A stretch of DNA of 64,000 nucleotides, from assembly GCA_029718625.1 (NCBI GenBank), contig CM056383.1:16095897-16159896 (forward strand), written 5' to 3'. The notes under the pieces were generated by a model. The model had not been told where the DNA came from. It worked only from the letters and a program-made list of their open reading frames with translations, and searched no databases. Source of the stretch: Synaphobranchus kaupii. Lineage: Eukaryota; Chordata; Actinopteri; Anguilliformes; Synaphobranchidae. The translations under genes and the position numbers were made by a program. Shown in pieces: positions 24,018 through 37,000 of this stretch; position 1 is the stretch's first letter; each line of letters opens with the position of its first letter.

Positions 24018-25324
24018 TCACTAGGGTTGCAAAGGGACAGAAAATTTCCAGTAAATTTCCAGAAATTTACCATGGGAAGTTAAGCTTGGGAATTTTGACC
24101 AATTTTAATTGCAAAATTACACTAACATGAAACTTAAATTTAGTTGGAAAATACACATAAAAGGCTATTCTAGATCTTGCAGCATGCTTTGGTTAAAATA
24201 ACCCAATTTAATGCGAATTCAGTTGAATTTCAACACTGCACTATGCATTCTTCCATTACATGTCCAGTGCATTCTTTTATCACATGCACAGATAATTCCT
24301 AGCATCCTGCACACTACTGCAGGGCCCTCTGCATGCACTGTGCATTCTTCCATCACATGCAGAAATAATTCCCAGCATCCTGCACACTACAGCAAGGCTA
24401 TAGAGTACTCAATTGAGTACGTCAGCCTTGGGCGGAGTTTGGTTTCGGAAGTAAATTTCCTATGACAGATAGAACGGGCTTCGGAAACTATCGACAATTT
24501 CTTGAAATCTGATTTATAGAATGAGCTGAAACATTCCTGGATTAGCCTGTGTGGTATAAGGATATAGAGCACACATCGCATGTTCCAATTAAAATTTTTT
24601 AAAGTAATGATTTAATGATTGTAGCCCGGTTTGTAGTCCACTTTAAACAGACTACATATGCATTACTGCAATGCACGGGTGGTTCTCGACCAATCAGATA
24701 TCTCGTCTGTACATTTTTGGCAGCGAATACCACCTTGCTAATTCAGCTATTTTACTTCATTGAATCGTCCGGAGGGAATTATGGGACGTCAAGTTTTTAA
24801 ACAGTGCCAGTGCTGGTATATTCACAAAAAAATACTAAAACATAAAATATACTCAAAGCTGGTCCAAAAAAACGACATTTTGCAGACGGGCGTTATATTG
24901 AACAATCCAGGGAATTGATGGTAAGACAATCAGTAGAAATTGTTTAAAAGTTTTAGTTAATGTCTATGGTCTAAATGAATGGGTCACTTGAGTACTCTAT
25001 TGAGGCCACACTACTGCATGTGAGCCCAAGGACTACATTTTGAATGGGACTTTTTATTTGGGGGGGGGTTAGGGAATACATTTCTTTTATACAACATTCA
25101 TGTTTTTTGTTCAATGAAAGAATCCATTAAAGTTCTACTCCAAAATGTTTGCATGGATGTCTGCTTATGACAAAACAAAATGTTTATGTCTGCATATGAC
25201 GAGGTAAATACAACTAGTACAAATAACGCCAACATTTAAAGTTTATTCCGTCAATTCCCATATATTCCCGTAAATTCCCATGGAAAGTTTCCACCTTTGA
25301 ATATTCCCGGAATTTTGCAACCCT
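24018..25324. mobile_element. hAT-like nonautonomous element, 1.3 kb
   Basis: The left end contains TAGGGTTGCAAA and the right end TTTGCAACCCT. The direct repeat ATGCCTCA flanks it at 24010-24017 and 25325-25332, giving the 8-bp duplication expected of hAT. In this register the left end has four extra bases before TAGGG, so the exact left edge is uncertain. The inverse ends continue with TTCC/GGAA-rich sequence. No transposase is present. Inside, TAGAGTACTCAATTG (about 24402) and its inverse near 24991 may bound a second, nested element of about 600 bp. Confidence 0.7.
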
Positions 25325-25332
25325 ATGCCTCA

Positions 25333-26789
25333 CACATACTTTCAATCACAAACATCACACGACAGCATCAAGTACAAAAGAGACAGAAGCAGGTTTAAGG
25401 TGGTGGTGATCTTGGGGTTTATTTGTAGAATTTAAATGAAAAACTGGAGGTCAAGATTTCCACTTCTCTGATTTTACACCACTAGCCCTAGAGTAAAATC
25501 TCTACACCGGTAACGGGAGCATTCTTGGCTTCATTCTGAAACTCGGTGCACAGAAATTAAGAGAAGCTAATCATATTAACAATAATTTGCGTCAGGAATT
25601 AAAAAGGATGCATTACATAGGAAACTGACCTGTAAAGTAATATGACAAAACCTTTTTTTCTTTTTACCTTTTGCGTGTTTTTATTTTTATAGACATGAAT
25701 AGTAATATTTTATCATTATCCATAAACAGCTCTGAATCTAGGCTACTGCATCAAGCCAAAAAAGATTTTAAATGCACTTCACAGCAAAGATTATGTAAAC
25801 TTCTTAATTCTTCAATATTTCCTTTTTGATTCTGAGGCGCAGCCTTTGGCATCCAGCTAAAAACATCTGAGGTCGAAATAACGCAAATCGCACGACCTCT
25901 TAAAAAACATGCCAGGTGGTTGGCTGACTATCGAGTCTGGATTGCCCAAATAAATAAGTCATGCGCCCTCTCCTGGCAGCCATGCAGACTACAGGCTCAA
26001 AAGCACATCGCTGAACTCTGCAGTCTGGATACCGATATTCTCATACACCATGTCACCACAGACGTTGTGTTTTTGTGCATGTATGCATGTATATACACAC
26101 ACACATTCATACATACTATTACACGAACAAGCAGCTCCAAACCTGAGTATTTGTGGTATAGCTTTTTAAACATACAAAAATGTATGTACATTATCCCCAC
26201 TTACTGTAAATAAGCCCAGTATCATCTTTTATCCCTTTGTGATTGAAACATGCAAATCATACATACCGTATAAAGATATAAAAAAAGAAAACACTCATTC
26301 AAAGAATGTAACTAAAAGCCTACTTCAGTACTGTCTGACCAGTGTCCTTGATTGAGTGTGACATCACGGCATTTGGGAAGAGGATAAGGTCTTGCAGGAA
26401 GCATAGTTGTGGAAATACTGTATAAATCATTTTAAAAGAGAGGGAAATAAAGAAAAATTGAAATTGCACCGTTCATGCCTTTACAGTATTTATAATACTA
26501 TTTTCATGTGGAGATGAATTAATTTACACTACCCCCCCCCCCCCTTCCCCCACACCCCCACCCCAAGAATATGGGGGGAAAAGCAGCAGGTGTGCACGTG
26601 AACAAGGCGGGACCAAGCTGTTAAGATCAGAAGGTCGGGAAGCATTCATGTTCTTCCTCCTTTTTAAAAGATTTATTTTTGTTTTGAGAATCAAAATCTG
26701 AGACGATCTTTTCTTTCCGTTTTCCGCTCAATATCCGCACGGATTTCATCCCCGATCCCTCCTTCCATTCTTGTTTTCTCTCTTTCTTT
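25333..26789. other. Intergenic and ccnt2 3' flank
   Basis: No coding exon is seen. A 13-base C run lies near 26533-26545. TTTATT at 26672-26677 is an AATAAA on the minus strand 113 bases past the ccnt2 stop and could be a polyadenylation signal, unproven. Confidence 0.4.
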
Positions 26790-28040
26790 TTAAGAGTTCA
26801 TTCCTTGGGCACTTAACAGCGAATCGAGCATGTCGAACGTGTCTTTGTAGTCCGTGTGCTGGCCGTTAGCGTTAGCGCCTGGGCCGCGGCTGTCCCTCGA
26901 CCTCCTGTCCAGTTTCACTAGGGTGCTGAGATGTTCGTAGCCCACCTGGTGTGTGACAGGGGGAGGGGGGGGGAAGGGGGGGTTAAGATCAGAGCTGAGA
27001 GAGGAGGACACACACTGCTTTACAGAGGAAAGGTGAGAGGAGCTACCTGCGCTTTTCCCACTTTTGCTCGATTTGGAGTGGTGGTGGTTGTGAGTGGCGT
27101 CGGGGTGGGCCCTCTTCCGCGAGGACCCAGAGGCCGGGCCCGCTGCCTCTCCCCCAACGGCCACGGGGGTCCTGAAGGGCGCGCCCCCAGCCGCCGGCCC
27201 GTTCCCGCTCTGTGGGTGGGTGTGGCTGTGGGCGTGCTTGTGGTGCCGGTGGGAGTGGTCTCTGTGCTTCTCCTTGCTCACCAGCGGGCTGCCAGAATGG
27301 CGGCTCTTGGCCGCGCCGTCGTCCGAGGAGACCTTGATCTTCATCTTCAGCTCCTCCTTGCTGCTGGCCGCCTTCTCGGGGGTCGGGACGGGCAGGCGTA
27401 GCTTTAAGGAGGCGCCCTTTTCCCTCTTCTCTGCAGGGTACTTGTCGGAGCCCGGCAGTGGCAGCTGCGGGTGTTTCCTGTGGTACGGCTGGTCCAACAG
27501 GGCGGAGGGCACGTAGGTGTCCCGCGGCTCCACCTCCTGACCCTGCTCCTGCCGCCGCTTCTGACCCGCCAGTTCAGCAGCGTGCTTCTCGCGGTACTTA
27601 TCCAGGGACAGTTTCTGGGAGGGGGCGACGGGAGAGGGGTACAGGGGTGGCTGGTGCTTGGCCCCTCCCCCGGATTTGTGTTCGTGTTTGCCAGGGGTGA
27701 AATCGGCGGCATGTGAGGGCAGCGCCCCCTGCTGGATGCCCAGGGCCTCCTGTTTCAGAGAGAAGGCCTCGCACCTGCCCGTGTCCTGGGGCCAATCGCC
27801 GGAGGCGGTGAAGGTGAAGGCTGCACCCTGCATGCTGGCAATGCTGTCCAGCGAAAGGGCGCCCCCGGAGTTCGAGGGGAGGAGGAGGGGAAAGGATGCG
27901 GAGCCTTTGGGGAATGTGGCGTTTCCGGAGACCCCAGGAATGTCGTCTACCAGGGAAGGGCCCTGGACCAAGGAGGAACCGGTGTACGAGGCGTCCACAC
28001 CTTGGCCATCACCCTTGGGCTTCTTTGCGGCTTGTGTGGC
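26790..28040 (-). CDS. ccnt2: ccnt2 exon 9, C-terminal region
   Basis: This 417-codon exon (residues 258-674 with stop) follows acceptor ttaacag and opens [14 protein letters not shown]. It carries the LDKYRE helix, a [12 protein letters not shown] stretch typical of cyclin T2, a His-rich run ([19 protein letters not shown]) of the kind cyclin T proteins use to contact the polymerase II CTD and to form condensates, and a proline run before [17 protein letters not shown]. It is GC-rich against AT-rich introns. A G-rich stretch at 26956-26980 corresponds to the proline-coding run and remains in frame. Confidence 0.94.
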   Translation of the reverse strand, partial: ATQAAKKPKGDGQGVDASYTGSSLVQGPSLVDDIPGVSGNATFPKGSASFPLLLPSNSGGALSLDSIASMQGAAFTFTASGDWPQDTGRCEAFSLKQEALGIQQGALPSHAADFTPGKHEHKSGGGAKHQPPLYPSPVAPSQKLSLDKYREKHAAELAGQKRRQEQGQEVEPRDTYVPSALLDQPYHRKHPQLPLPGSDKYPAEKREKGASLKLRLPVPTPEKAASSKEELKMKIKVSSDDGAAKSRHSGSPLVSKEKHRDHSHRHHKHAHSHTHPQSGNGPAAGGAPFRTPVAVGGEAAGPASGSSRKRAHPDATHNHHHSKSSKSGKSAGSSSHLSSVKQCVSSSLSSDLNPPFPPPPPVTHQVGYEHLSTLVKLDRRSRDSRGPGANANGQHTDYKDTFDMLDSLLSAQGMNS

Positions 28041-31000
28041 CTGTTAAGGAGAAACACAAAACCATCACAAAATAAACAAGACACACGTATTAACACACAA
28101 AATCCACTCAACATGCAATCTTATCCAGTTCATTTTCACTACTCAAACTCACTGTCTGTACTGTAAAGTGACAAAATAATTCTGAAATCAGCGAGTTAAA
28201 TTCTACACTGTAAATACGACATTTAAATTATCCTCTGTGAGCAAATAACCCAAGTGAACTGGTCACATTGAGCAGAGGACTCAAATGATTACATGAGCTA
28301 CATTCTACCAGCAGTCATAAAGGAGGGGGTGGAGCCATACCCTCCAGTTCCTGATCCGTTTCAATCTGCTTGGGGTCTTCTCCAGAATCTGTAGAAACTC
28401 GTGTGTCAGCTCTGCAAATGGAGAGCATTTAGAGGGGTCATGACCTTCCATTACTACTACCATAATTACCTCCCCCAAGGGGAGGTTATGTAATGATGAC
28501 CGTTCGGCTATCGGTCCGTCCGTGACAGAAATATCTGCAAAAGTAATAGCCAGATTGCCTTGAAATTTGCTATGAAGACTCATGTTCCCAAGAGGAAGAG
28601 AGCTATTGATTTTGGTCACCCCATGACCTTTCCTCAAGTGCCACTATCAGGCCAAACTATCAAATTGTGATCGACATATTTCGAAAAGTAATTGCTTGTA
28701 GTAATGGATTGCCATTAAATTTGCAGTGCACATTCATGCTCCCAAGAGGAGGTTTTGAGGAACTTTTGAGGAAGATTTTGGTGACCCCTATGACTTTTCC
28801 TCTAGCACCACCGCCAGGTTAACTTTTAAATTTTCAAATGACCTCCTGACCTGTTAGTTGTACATACAAATTTAGCTGTGCACATTCGTGCGCGGTGATA
28901 TTGTTGTGCCTTGGTGGAGGTCTGCACTACTGAGTGCATTCTTTCTAGTTACTAATGCGTTACTCCATGATCCATGTAGTGGGCTCCTCTGAAACATGCA
29001 ATACGCTTTGCCTCCTCCAGGGGGGAGTTTGGCCTGCCTGGCTCTACTGCAGAAAACAAGATGATCTTTGTGCTTTGAGCTGGCTGTCGCCACACTCTTT
29101 TCAGCCCGCACAGCTGCTAGTTTAGCGTTTAGCGTTTGTGGATCTGTGGGATGAAGAAGCACAAAAACTGATTCTACAGTGCTACAGCTGTGGAAGCGGC
29201 TACAGACTGCTTCTACGGATTTTGTGCTTGTCGTCTTGATGTCAACATGCAACATGACATGGACACTAAAAACCATGTTTGGCATTAAAGATCTATTCTG
29301 TTCCTTTAACAATAGATATTTTAGGCCTCGATTCAACCTGCCTTCAACGTACTGCATTTACTTTGGGTCTCAAATATGAGATTATAGGTTTGGAGGCTGC
29401 AGAAATTAATGTGAAATCCTTTCAAATAGAAACTAAAAAAAAAACCTGTAGGGGTGGGGCTACAACTCCAGTCCTGGGGGGCCAATAAATGTGCTTTCTG
29501 TTCCAAGCAATTACCCTGGCTTAGTTTCCCTAAATAGCTGTAAGTGCTGGTTCATTCCTATATAGTAAAACATTCAAGATAAACAGTATACAGCTTAAGA
29601 TTTAAAATAAAAAATAAAAAGTTAGCTCAAGATACGATTGAACTAAATAATTAAGAACAGAGGTTGGCACAAAAGCCTGAAACAGATCAGACCTGGAATT
29701 AAAGGAGAAGTTTGGTATTTAGCATGTTAAGCCCTGTTATAAGGTTATTTACGATCATATACAACGGTCCATATCAACATTTTGACAAACTGTGCAGTCG
29801 AGATATATTGCTCATTGCTCATGTCACAGCTAACTTACACAATGGATCTGGATGGGCATATAGAAAATCCTTCAAAAACCACCATAAACTCTCGTTTTCA
29901 AAGACGGGAAACTCACGAGTGGTCACTGGTGTCCGTTTATGTTCCGACACAAAAATTGCCGCAAAGTATGCTTCGTATCAGGTTTTAGTGATCATTTTAT
30001 TAAATCCATTGACTTGTATAGACGCCAAAGGAGGTTTAGATACATCCACAGCCGGAAACCGGAAATACTTCTGAATTGTTTTGGAAAGTTTGTAGTTTTC
30101 TGTTGCTCACTAGCGGTCTTGTGCGCTCGCAGTGAAGGAATCAGTCGCATAAACATACACTAATTTAGCAAAATGGATCCTTTTGAAGAGTTTGTACTAG
30201 CTGCAAAGCAAACCCCGACCTGGTGACCCAGAAGCAGCTCCTCTTCTTCTATGGTAGCCTTCAAACTCCCAAAATTTCAAGCGGAAGTTTACAAATATAT
30301 GGCTGCACGGGGACTGAAAATAGTTATATAAATCTTTAAACGGTTATTTAAAACATGTTTTAAACGTAAATTACAAGAAGATACCAGTGACCACTCGGTG
30401 AGTTTCCAGTCTTTGAAAACGAGTTTATTGTGTTTTTTCAAGGATTTTCTATATGCCCATCCAGATCCATTGCGTAAGTTAGCTGTGACATGAGCAATAT
30501 ATCTCAAGACTGCAGTTTGTCAAAATGTTGATATGGACCGTTGTATATGATCGTAAATAACTTTATAACAGGGCTTAACATGCTAAATACCGAACTTCTC
30601 CTTTAAAGAAATGGACAGGTAGGGAAACTGACCGTCGAGCAGCTCCAGCGTGACCGACGGGTCCACATACTCCCACCAGTGCTTTCCGTCTGTGGAGACG
30701 GGGATCTCCCAGTTGGACCATTTGCAAGCCAGGTGAATGCACACGCAGGCTATGACCGTGGGTTTGTACTGAAGGCAGAATGTGGTGAGGTGCAGACTGC
30801 GCGTGGTTCACATGGAAGACAAAGGCAGAAGAGGAGGGGGGAGGGAGGGACCTCGTTAGCGGCTGTGGCGGGAGGGGGCCGGGGACACGTGCACAATAAC
30901 TTCTCTACACTATATCTGCGCAGAGTCTAGTTTATAACCAGCCTCCATGCTTCTTTTTTCAACACTAATACAAACGCTGCTTTACTTCTCTTCCACAATG

Positions 31001-34000
31001 TCAAGCTACGGAGGGAAACGGTTAGTGCACAATCATCACATCATTGTACAACAATACTCAAATTTATATAGAGTATGCGGCTACCATCCATGTATTTCAG
31101 CTCAAACTGCTGCAGAAATTCAGTGGGTTGACAGGTGAAAAACCTGGGCTTTGTTTGCTCAACATTACATAATACATTAGAGGGGAAAGTTGTGGATGGG
31201 CTTTCTGTGGACTGAGCTTAGTGATGGGTTAAATGGGTTTCCCCAGCCTTTGACAATATAATTTTCCTGAAAAGGTATGGTATCTTGCTTATTCTGATCT
31301 TACAATGCCCAATCATACAGAACTCACATTCCCATTCCTTCAACAGTTTTAATAAAACTTTTTTTAAATTTTTTTAATTGAATTAATTTAATCATTCTGG
31401 ACAATTTGACATTTATGCCGAAAAGGACATCCCTGTTAGGGGGTGAAATATGTTATATGTTATACATGGAGTTCAGACTGCCTTTGCTAATACACAAATC
31501 AAATCATTATTAATATAAAATCACAAATTGAACTAAAATTATCAACCAAGACAAAATATGGATGGTAACCCTGCAACACCAGTTTAATGTACAATGTCTG
31601 GACAGTGACCAAGACAAAGCGTGGTTTGGCAGAAATAAAACCAGAGTATCCCCCCCCCTCTCCCAATTCATTCTACCAACATCCTGAATCAACGTAAGAG
31701 TTCACAGTTCATTAGGATAGGCGCCTCTGTATGGTAAGTTAGGGATCCTAGGATTCCATTTTTGCGTAATTGACATTCAAAAGCATTTATTTTATTTACG
31801 CCTACATCAATCTTTTCATTTTATTTATTTATTTTTTTAAGATATACTTCAATCTTGTGAGAGCAAAATAAAAAACAAAAAGAAACAAAATGTTAAATGA
31901 AAAATGTCAACATCTCAAACGTGATACAATCCCTTTAATGCTGCTCTCTGCACATCATATTTAGTTTAACTAGGATGCGACACTTTTTCATAATGTAAAA
32001 ACACAATTTAAAAGAAAGCAAAGGCACAGCTGTCATCATGGTGTGTCCCGTTTTGAAGTGTCACTGGCTATGAAAATCATTATCGTATTCATGCTAGTTT
32101 GTGGGTTGTATTTTTAAATTGAATAGACCGACCTGTTCCGTCTGCGTATTGATCAGTCTCCGGAAAAAAATTCTGTCAATCTCCCCATTCCATGACCCCA
32201 AACTCGCCACGTAATTTAGTAAACAAAAAATGTGACATTTTACACTGCAGAAACAATTGTTTGAACTAGGCTTGTCGCAGCGTTCGGTGGCATAGTCTAA
32301 AAAAAGTATATTAAAAGCTGTTGCAATGCAGCCACATCCAGAGATTTAATTAACTTGAATTAAAAGCTGTTCAAATGTAGCCATATACAGAGACTATTAA
32401 ATAATGATAATAATAACAATTCCCAAAAAATCGGCATTGGGATCGGAGTATATTTAAAAAAATAAATAAAAATCTCTGATCCGTATCGGCCGCCAAAAAT
32501 CCTGATCGGAGCATCCCTATATTTGCTTGTTTTCATTTAGCTTACCACAAGTCTGCATTGTTAATGGCTTAAAAGGAAATGGCTTAAAAGGTTAAAAAAA
32601 TAAATAGAATTCTTGGAAAGCGGAACTTGCGTTTTTAGTGCTGCGTTCGTTATGAACTCGGCAGCTCATAGCTCCGACTTGGAAGCTCGGAGTTACGAGC
32701 TCAGAGCGTTCCGGTGGTCACTCCAACCATGGCTGTAGGCCATACTTTCTGAGCGCCAAAAGCTTCAGAGCTCCTTTGTCACATAGAGGAAGAGAAAAAG
32801 GCAGCAAGCCACCGTTGAATAGCCTACATATATGTATACGTAATAGACCAATTTTAAAAATGTATTTCCATATTTTACTCATGCAAACTGTTTATAACCC
32901 CGAGCTTTTCTATATTTCCTATGCATGTTATCAAGTGAAGGATGTGGGCACGCCTAAATATTGAAACTGGACCCGGCCCGGACGCAATGGCCATATAGGG
33001 TCCCCCTACAGCCTACTAAGCAGTCTCTGGCTCCAATTTTTGTACAACATGGCAGCACTTCCACAGCTTCAAAACGCTTTTCACAAGCCCATGGAACTTT
33101 GTTCAAATTTTTCTAACATCCATGGTTTTTTCCCCCCTCACTTGAGAAGCTTGGTGTGTAAGAACTTCAGAGTTTTCACACTGACTATCATTTAAACAGA
33201 AATTCAGTGCTCAGAGAGCTCTGCGCCCCCAGCACACAGCTCATCCACTCATTCTGTCTCGGGAAGATCAACAGAGAACTTTAAAGGTCATAATCTTCGT
33301 TCATTGGTCAGTAGGGCTGTCACATTTTATTTGAATATCGAATGTAATTTCAAATTTGCATATCAATGCCGGTTTCGAAGATGATGTTCGATAATAATAA
33401 ATAAATAAATAAATGACGATTTGCACACAAGCTAACAAGAGGCATTAAAAGAATTACCAGTAATGAATGGAGGAAAACGTTGGGTAGCAAAAAATACCCT
33501 TACCTTGCCCAGCAGGCAAGAAAGTACCGGAGTGTTCCCGGGGCATCAGTGCGGTCGGAGTGCATTTTCTTGACAGCTGGGAATGTGGTTAACGAAAAGC
33601 ACTTGGCTCTGGACACTGAACGCGTTGATTGGCTTATATTCCTGGCAAATAATTTGTCATAGGCGAGGCCTATAGACCAATTCTATTGTTTACAATGTTG
33701 CAGCTGGATAATGCGCACGGAGAGTGGTTGCAAAAACTGAAACATTCTAATTTTGCGTCTGCCTGATCTGTCCTTGTTAATGTTGGCTAACTCTTGACAC
33801 TAACGATGCTAACACCGGTCAATGGCGTTTCCCATTATACATTAGTTAGCGATTGCTAACTCCCTATAACTATTGTCCAAAGTATTTGTAACCTTATATT
33901 GCTTACAGATGTGGTAGTTAAGCACAGGAAAATATCTTATCTGATGATGAAATGGGCACGACACAGACGAGACGAGAAATCATTAGCAGTCCACAAAACT

Positions 34001-37000
34001 CTTTCATTTGCTTCAAATGGTCCCTTTTTAGAAGATATTCTGTAAAAGTGAAGACCACCTTTCTGGCTGTGCCGATTTTGACAGGCAATAGCACATCAAG
34101 ACATTATTGAAGGGTGTTTTGTATGTTATTTGTTAGGCTCGTAGCTATTCTAGCCTCTGCCAGCTGATACATTATGAAAACAATGTTTTATTTGCAACCA
34201 GTCTGCTCAGCATCCAAACATAGACTGTATAAAAATATGGACAAAGCCACTGTGACGTCACCCATTGCCTTTCCACGGCCTAGTAAAAACTGAATTGAGG
34301 CTCCGGATGTCTTTTTCGCCGCCCGTTTGTACAAACTGCGTCTGCTCCGTGGAGCCAAAGAGGACTCAACCTGTCCCTCTGATTGGTCCTGAACAAATGT
34401 TAATACCCTGTCCAAACGACACAATATTTTAAAAAAATCAGCACATGCAGAGGCATTAAATGAAGGAAAAGCACCTATTGCAATTACATTTTTTTGTGGG
34501 AAAAAATTCTTTTGACCACATTGCTGCCATTGACTTACATGGTGAAAGACCTATACTGGAGCCAATCGCAGTGGCGCTAGTGAGCAACGGCTCAATTGCC
34601 GCTCCCAGCCCAACCAGGAAGTGAGCTTCAAAACGAAAGCCCAGTCTAGGCCCCTTGCATCCACATGACGTGAACCAATATAATTCACATTTACAAATAT
34701 GCATTGTAGCCTACAGTACTAATTTCTTTGTTTAGTTTGTTAATTATTGCTTATAAAAGTAGCCATCCCAAATTGTCATGGTATCGCTGAAGGAGTCCAA
34801 TCACCGTGAGCATTTCTTATCAACATATCCTTTATCATTAACGTATTTTTGAGTAGCCTACCATAATTCATGCCAATTGTTTTTGAAAATATAGCACAAT
34901 ATTATATAGGCCATGTCTTCATTAGGGTTGGGTATCAAGAACCGGTTCCAAGTTGGAACCGCTAACAAATTTCCAAGAACCGTGGATTCGTTAAGACACG
35001 TGCATTTCGATTCTGCTTCTCGGTTCCTAACTGTTGCATACATTTCAGTCGCGCTCCCGAGTGAACTGCAGTGAGCTTTTTACAGTCCATAAGTTTCACT
35101 TATCTGCCAGGACCTGCTACGTGGACCTAACGTCACATCATTTGTTACGCATTACGTCAGCGACTTAGCAAAGCATATTGCTACTGTTTACATTCTGGAT
35201 CGACCGTAATGGCTGACCGCAGCAAACGTTCGAAAGTTTGGCTTAGCTTCACTAAAGGCGGTGAAAGTGCGCCATTTTGCGTAGAGGCGGAAACTATAAT
35301 TACACCCTCATAATATCAGCGCTGCCATTGAACATTTTAATTAGGCCTAACGGGAAACCGAAGCTGTTTTTCCAGATGCTATTTTGATAATTCCCGCATT
35401 CTGCGATAAGGGAAATATTGCAGCTACATAAAAAAAATTAAAAAAAGATTATATAAAAATTAAAAAAAATAATATTTAAAAAAAAACATTTTCATTAAAA
35501 TTTTTTCTTTTCCCTCTTGTCCAAGCCGGGCGGCACCGCCCGGCCAAGATAATGGTAGGGGAAACACTGATGTCTACAGATTATTCTTCTAATATATATT
35601 TTTCTTAGATACGAGTTCAGAGAGCAGTCAGAGCACCCCTCCACCTCCGGTTAATCCCCAGAGACCCTCCTGTACAGAAACTCCTTTCACTTTAGCCATG
35701 AAGGGGAAGATGAGCAAGGAGAAAGTGGATGAATGTCACCGAGCGGTGACAAGATTTGTGGTGAAGGGGTTACATCCCTTTGCTACGGTTGAGTCTACTC
35801 CGTTTAGGTATGCAAAATGCATTATTGATATCTGGTTATTCACAGCAATATCCATATACACCTCCCCCTCGATAAGTCACGCGGATAACTCGCGGTTGTG
35901 CAGTTGGCTCCCAATTTATCAATGCATTGAATATCTGTACTGTGATATTACTGATGCTATTGAACAGAATAGACGCGACCGTAACGTTAACTAGTCTCTC
36001 ACAAGCTTGGTATGCATGCAGCTTTGAGATCAATAGCACGCAGCGCACGCCGGAAGATTGGTCTCAATAGTAACAGTCACCTGTTTGCGTTGTCAATCGA
36101 TAGTGGATACAGCGTGCTTTCTCGGACAAGAGAACTTCGGTCTTTCATTTGACTCATTTGATCAAGTCGGGTTGAGAGAAAAAAAAAAACACTGCTCCAT
36201 TAATTCTGTCAATTTGGTTTATAATACATAATTTGCAAAGAAACAGCGTGTGCTGCATTCCATACATCTTTAAAATAGACTTTTTAATGACGTTTTTATT
36301 CCTCAGCCTTTAATTTGCGGCTAATTTTTGTTCTTGAAATGTGTTCTTTTTTTCTCTCCAAAAAATATTGGAATCGGAACCGAGATTCGATAAGAACCGG
36401 ATTCGATAAGCAGAATCAGAATCGGAATCGGAATCGATAAAATTGAAACGATACCCACCCCTAGTCTTCATATTTTGCTGTTTGCACTAAGAAATTCTAC
36501 CAACAGATTACTGCATCTGTTGTAGTCCTGTTGAAATCTAAAACCTTTTTTTGCCACCCATATTCGAATACAATCCGAACTAATCTAAATGTTTGCTCCG
36601 AATAGCGAATATGCTTTTTTGGCATATTCGTGACAGCCCTATTGATCAGTGACTCAAATGACCACACAAAGCACTTTCCCCGTCCTTGGCCTGACATTTT
36701 TACACGGTAAAATTCCACGTGATGAATTATGCAAGCTGTACTTCCTCTGAAGATGACTAAGCACCGTGAGGGCCACGTCCAGACACTGTACATTCCCACA
36801 GAGAAATCATCCCGCACAATGACTCATCAAATAAAATAAAATAAATCACACCCCAGATCCCATATTAAAACCCTTTAAGGACCATGTGTCATTACAGTGA
36901 TCAATACAACATCAATTATGCAATCCATACACCAGTACTTGCTATCAAAAAATTCACCAGTTTCATAATATCTATTAGAGACATGTGGAAGGTATCAGAT

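Larger units (their letters stand above)
33312..36641. mobile_element. hAT transposon (3.3 kb) in ccnt2 intron 6
   Basis: Ends TAGGGCTGTCAC and GTGACAGCCCTA are perfect inverse 12-mers. Flanking 8-bp duplications TTGGTCAG (33304-33311) and TTGATCAG (36642-36649) differ by one base. These are the termini and duplication size of the hAT superfamily. The interior has no intact transposase and holds a second hAT copy (34923-36463) plus a dispersed repeat at 34200-34680. Confidence 0.9.

Noticed and set aside
27094..27516. Long plus-strand frames opposite ccnt2 exon 9
   Set aside because: They are shadows of the GC-rich, confirmed minus-strand exon.
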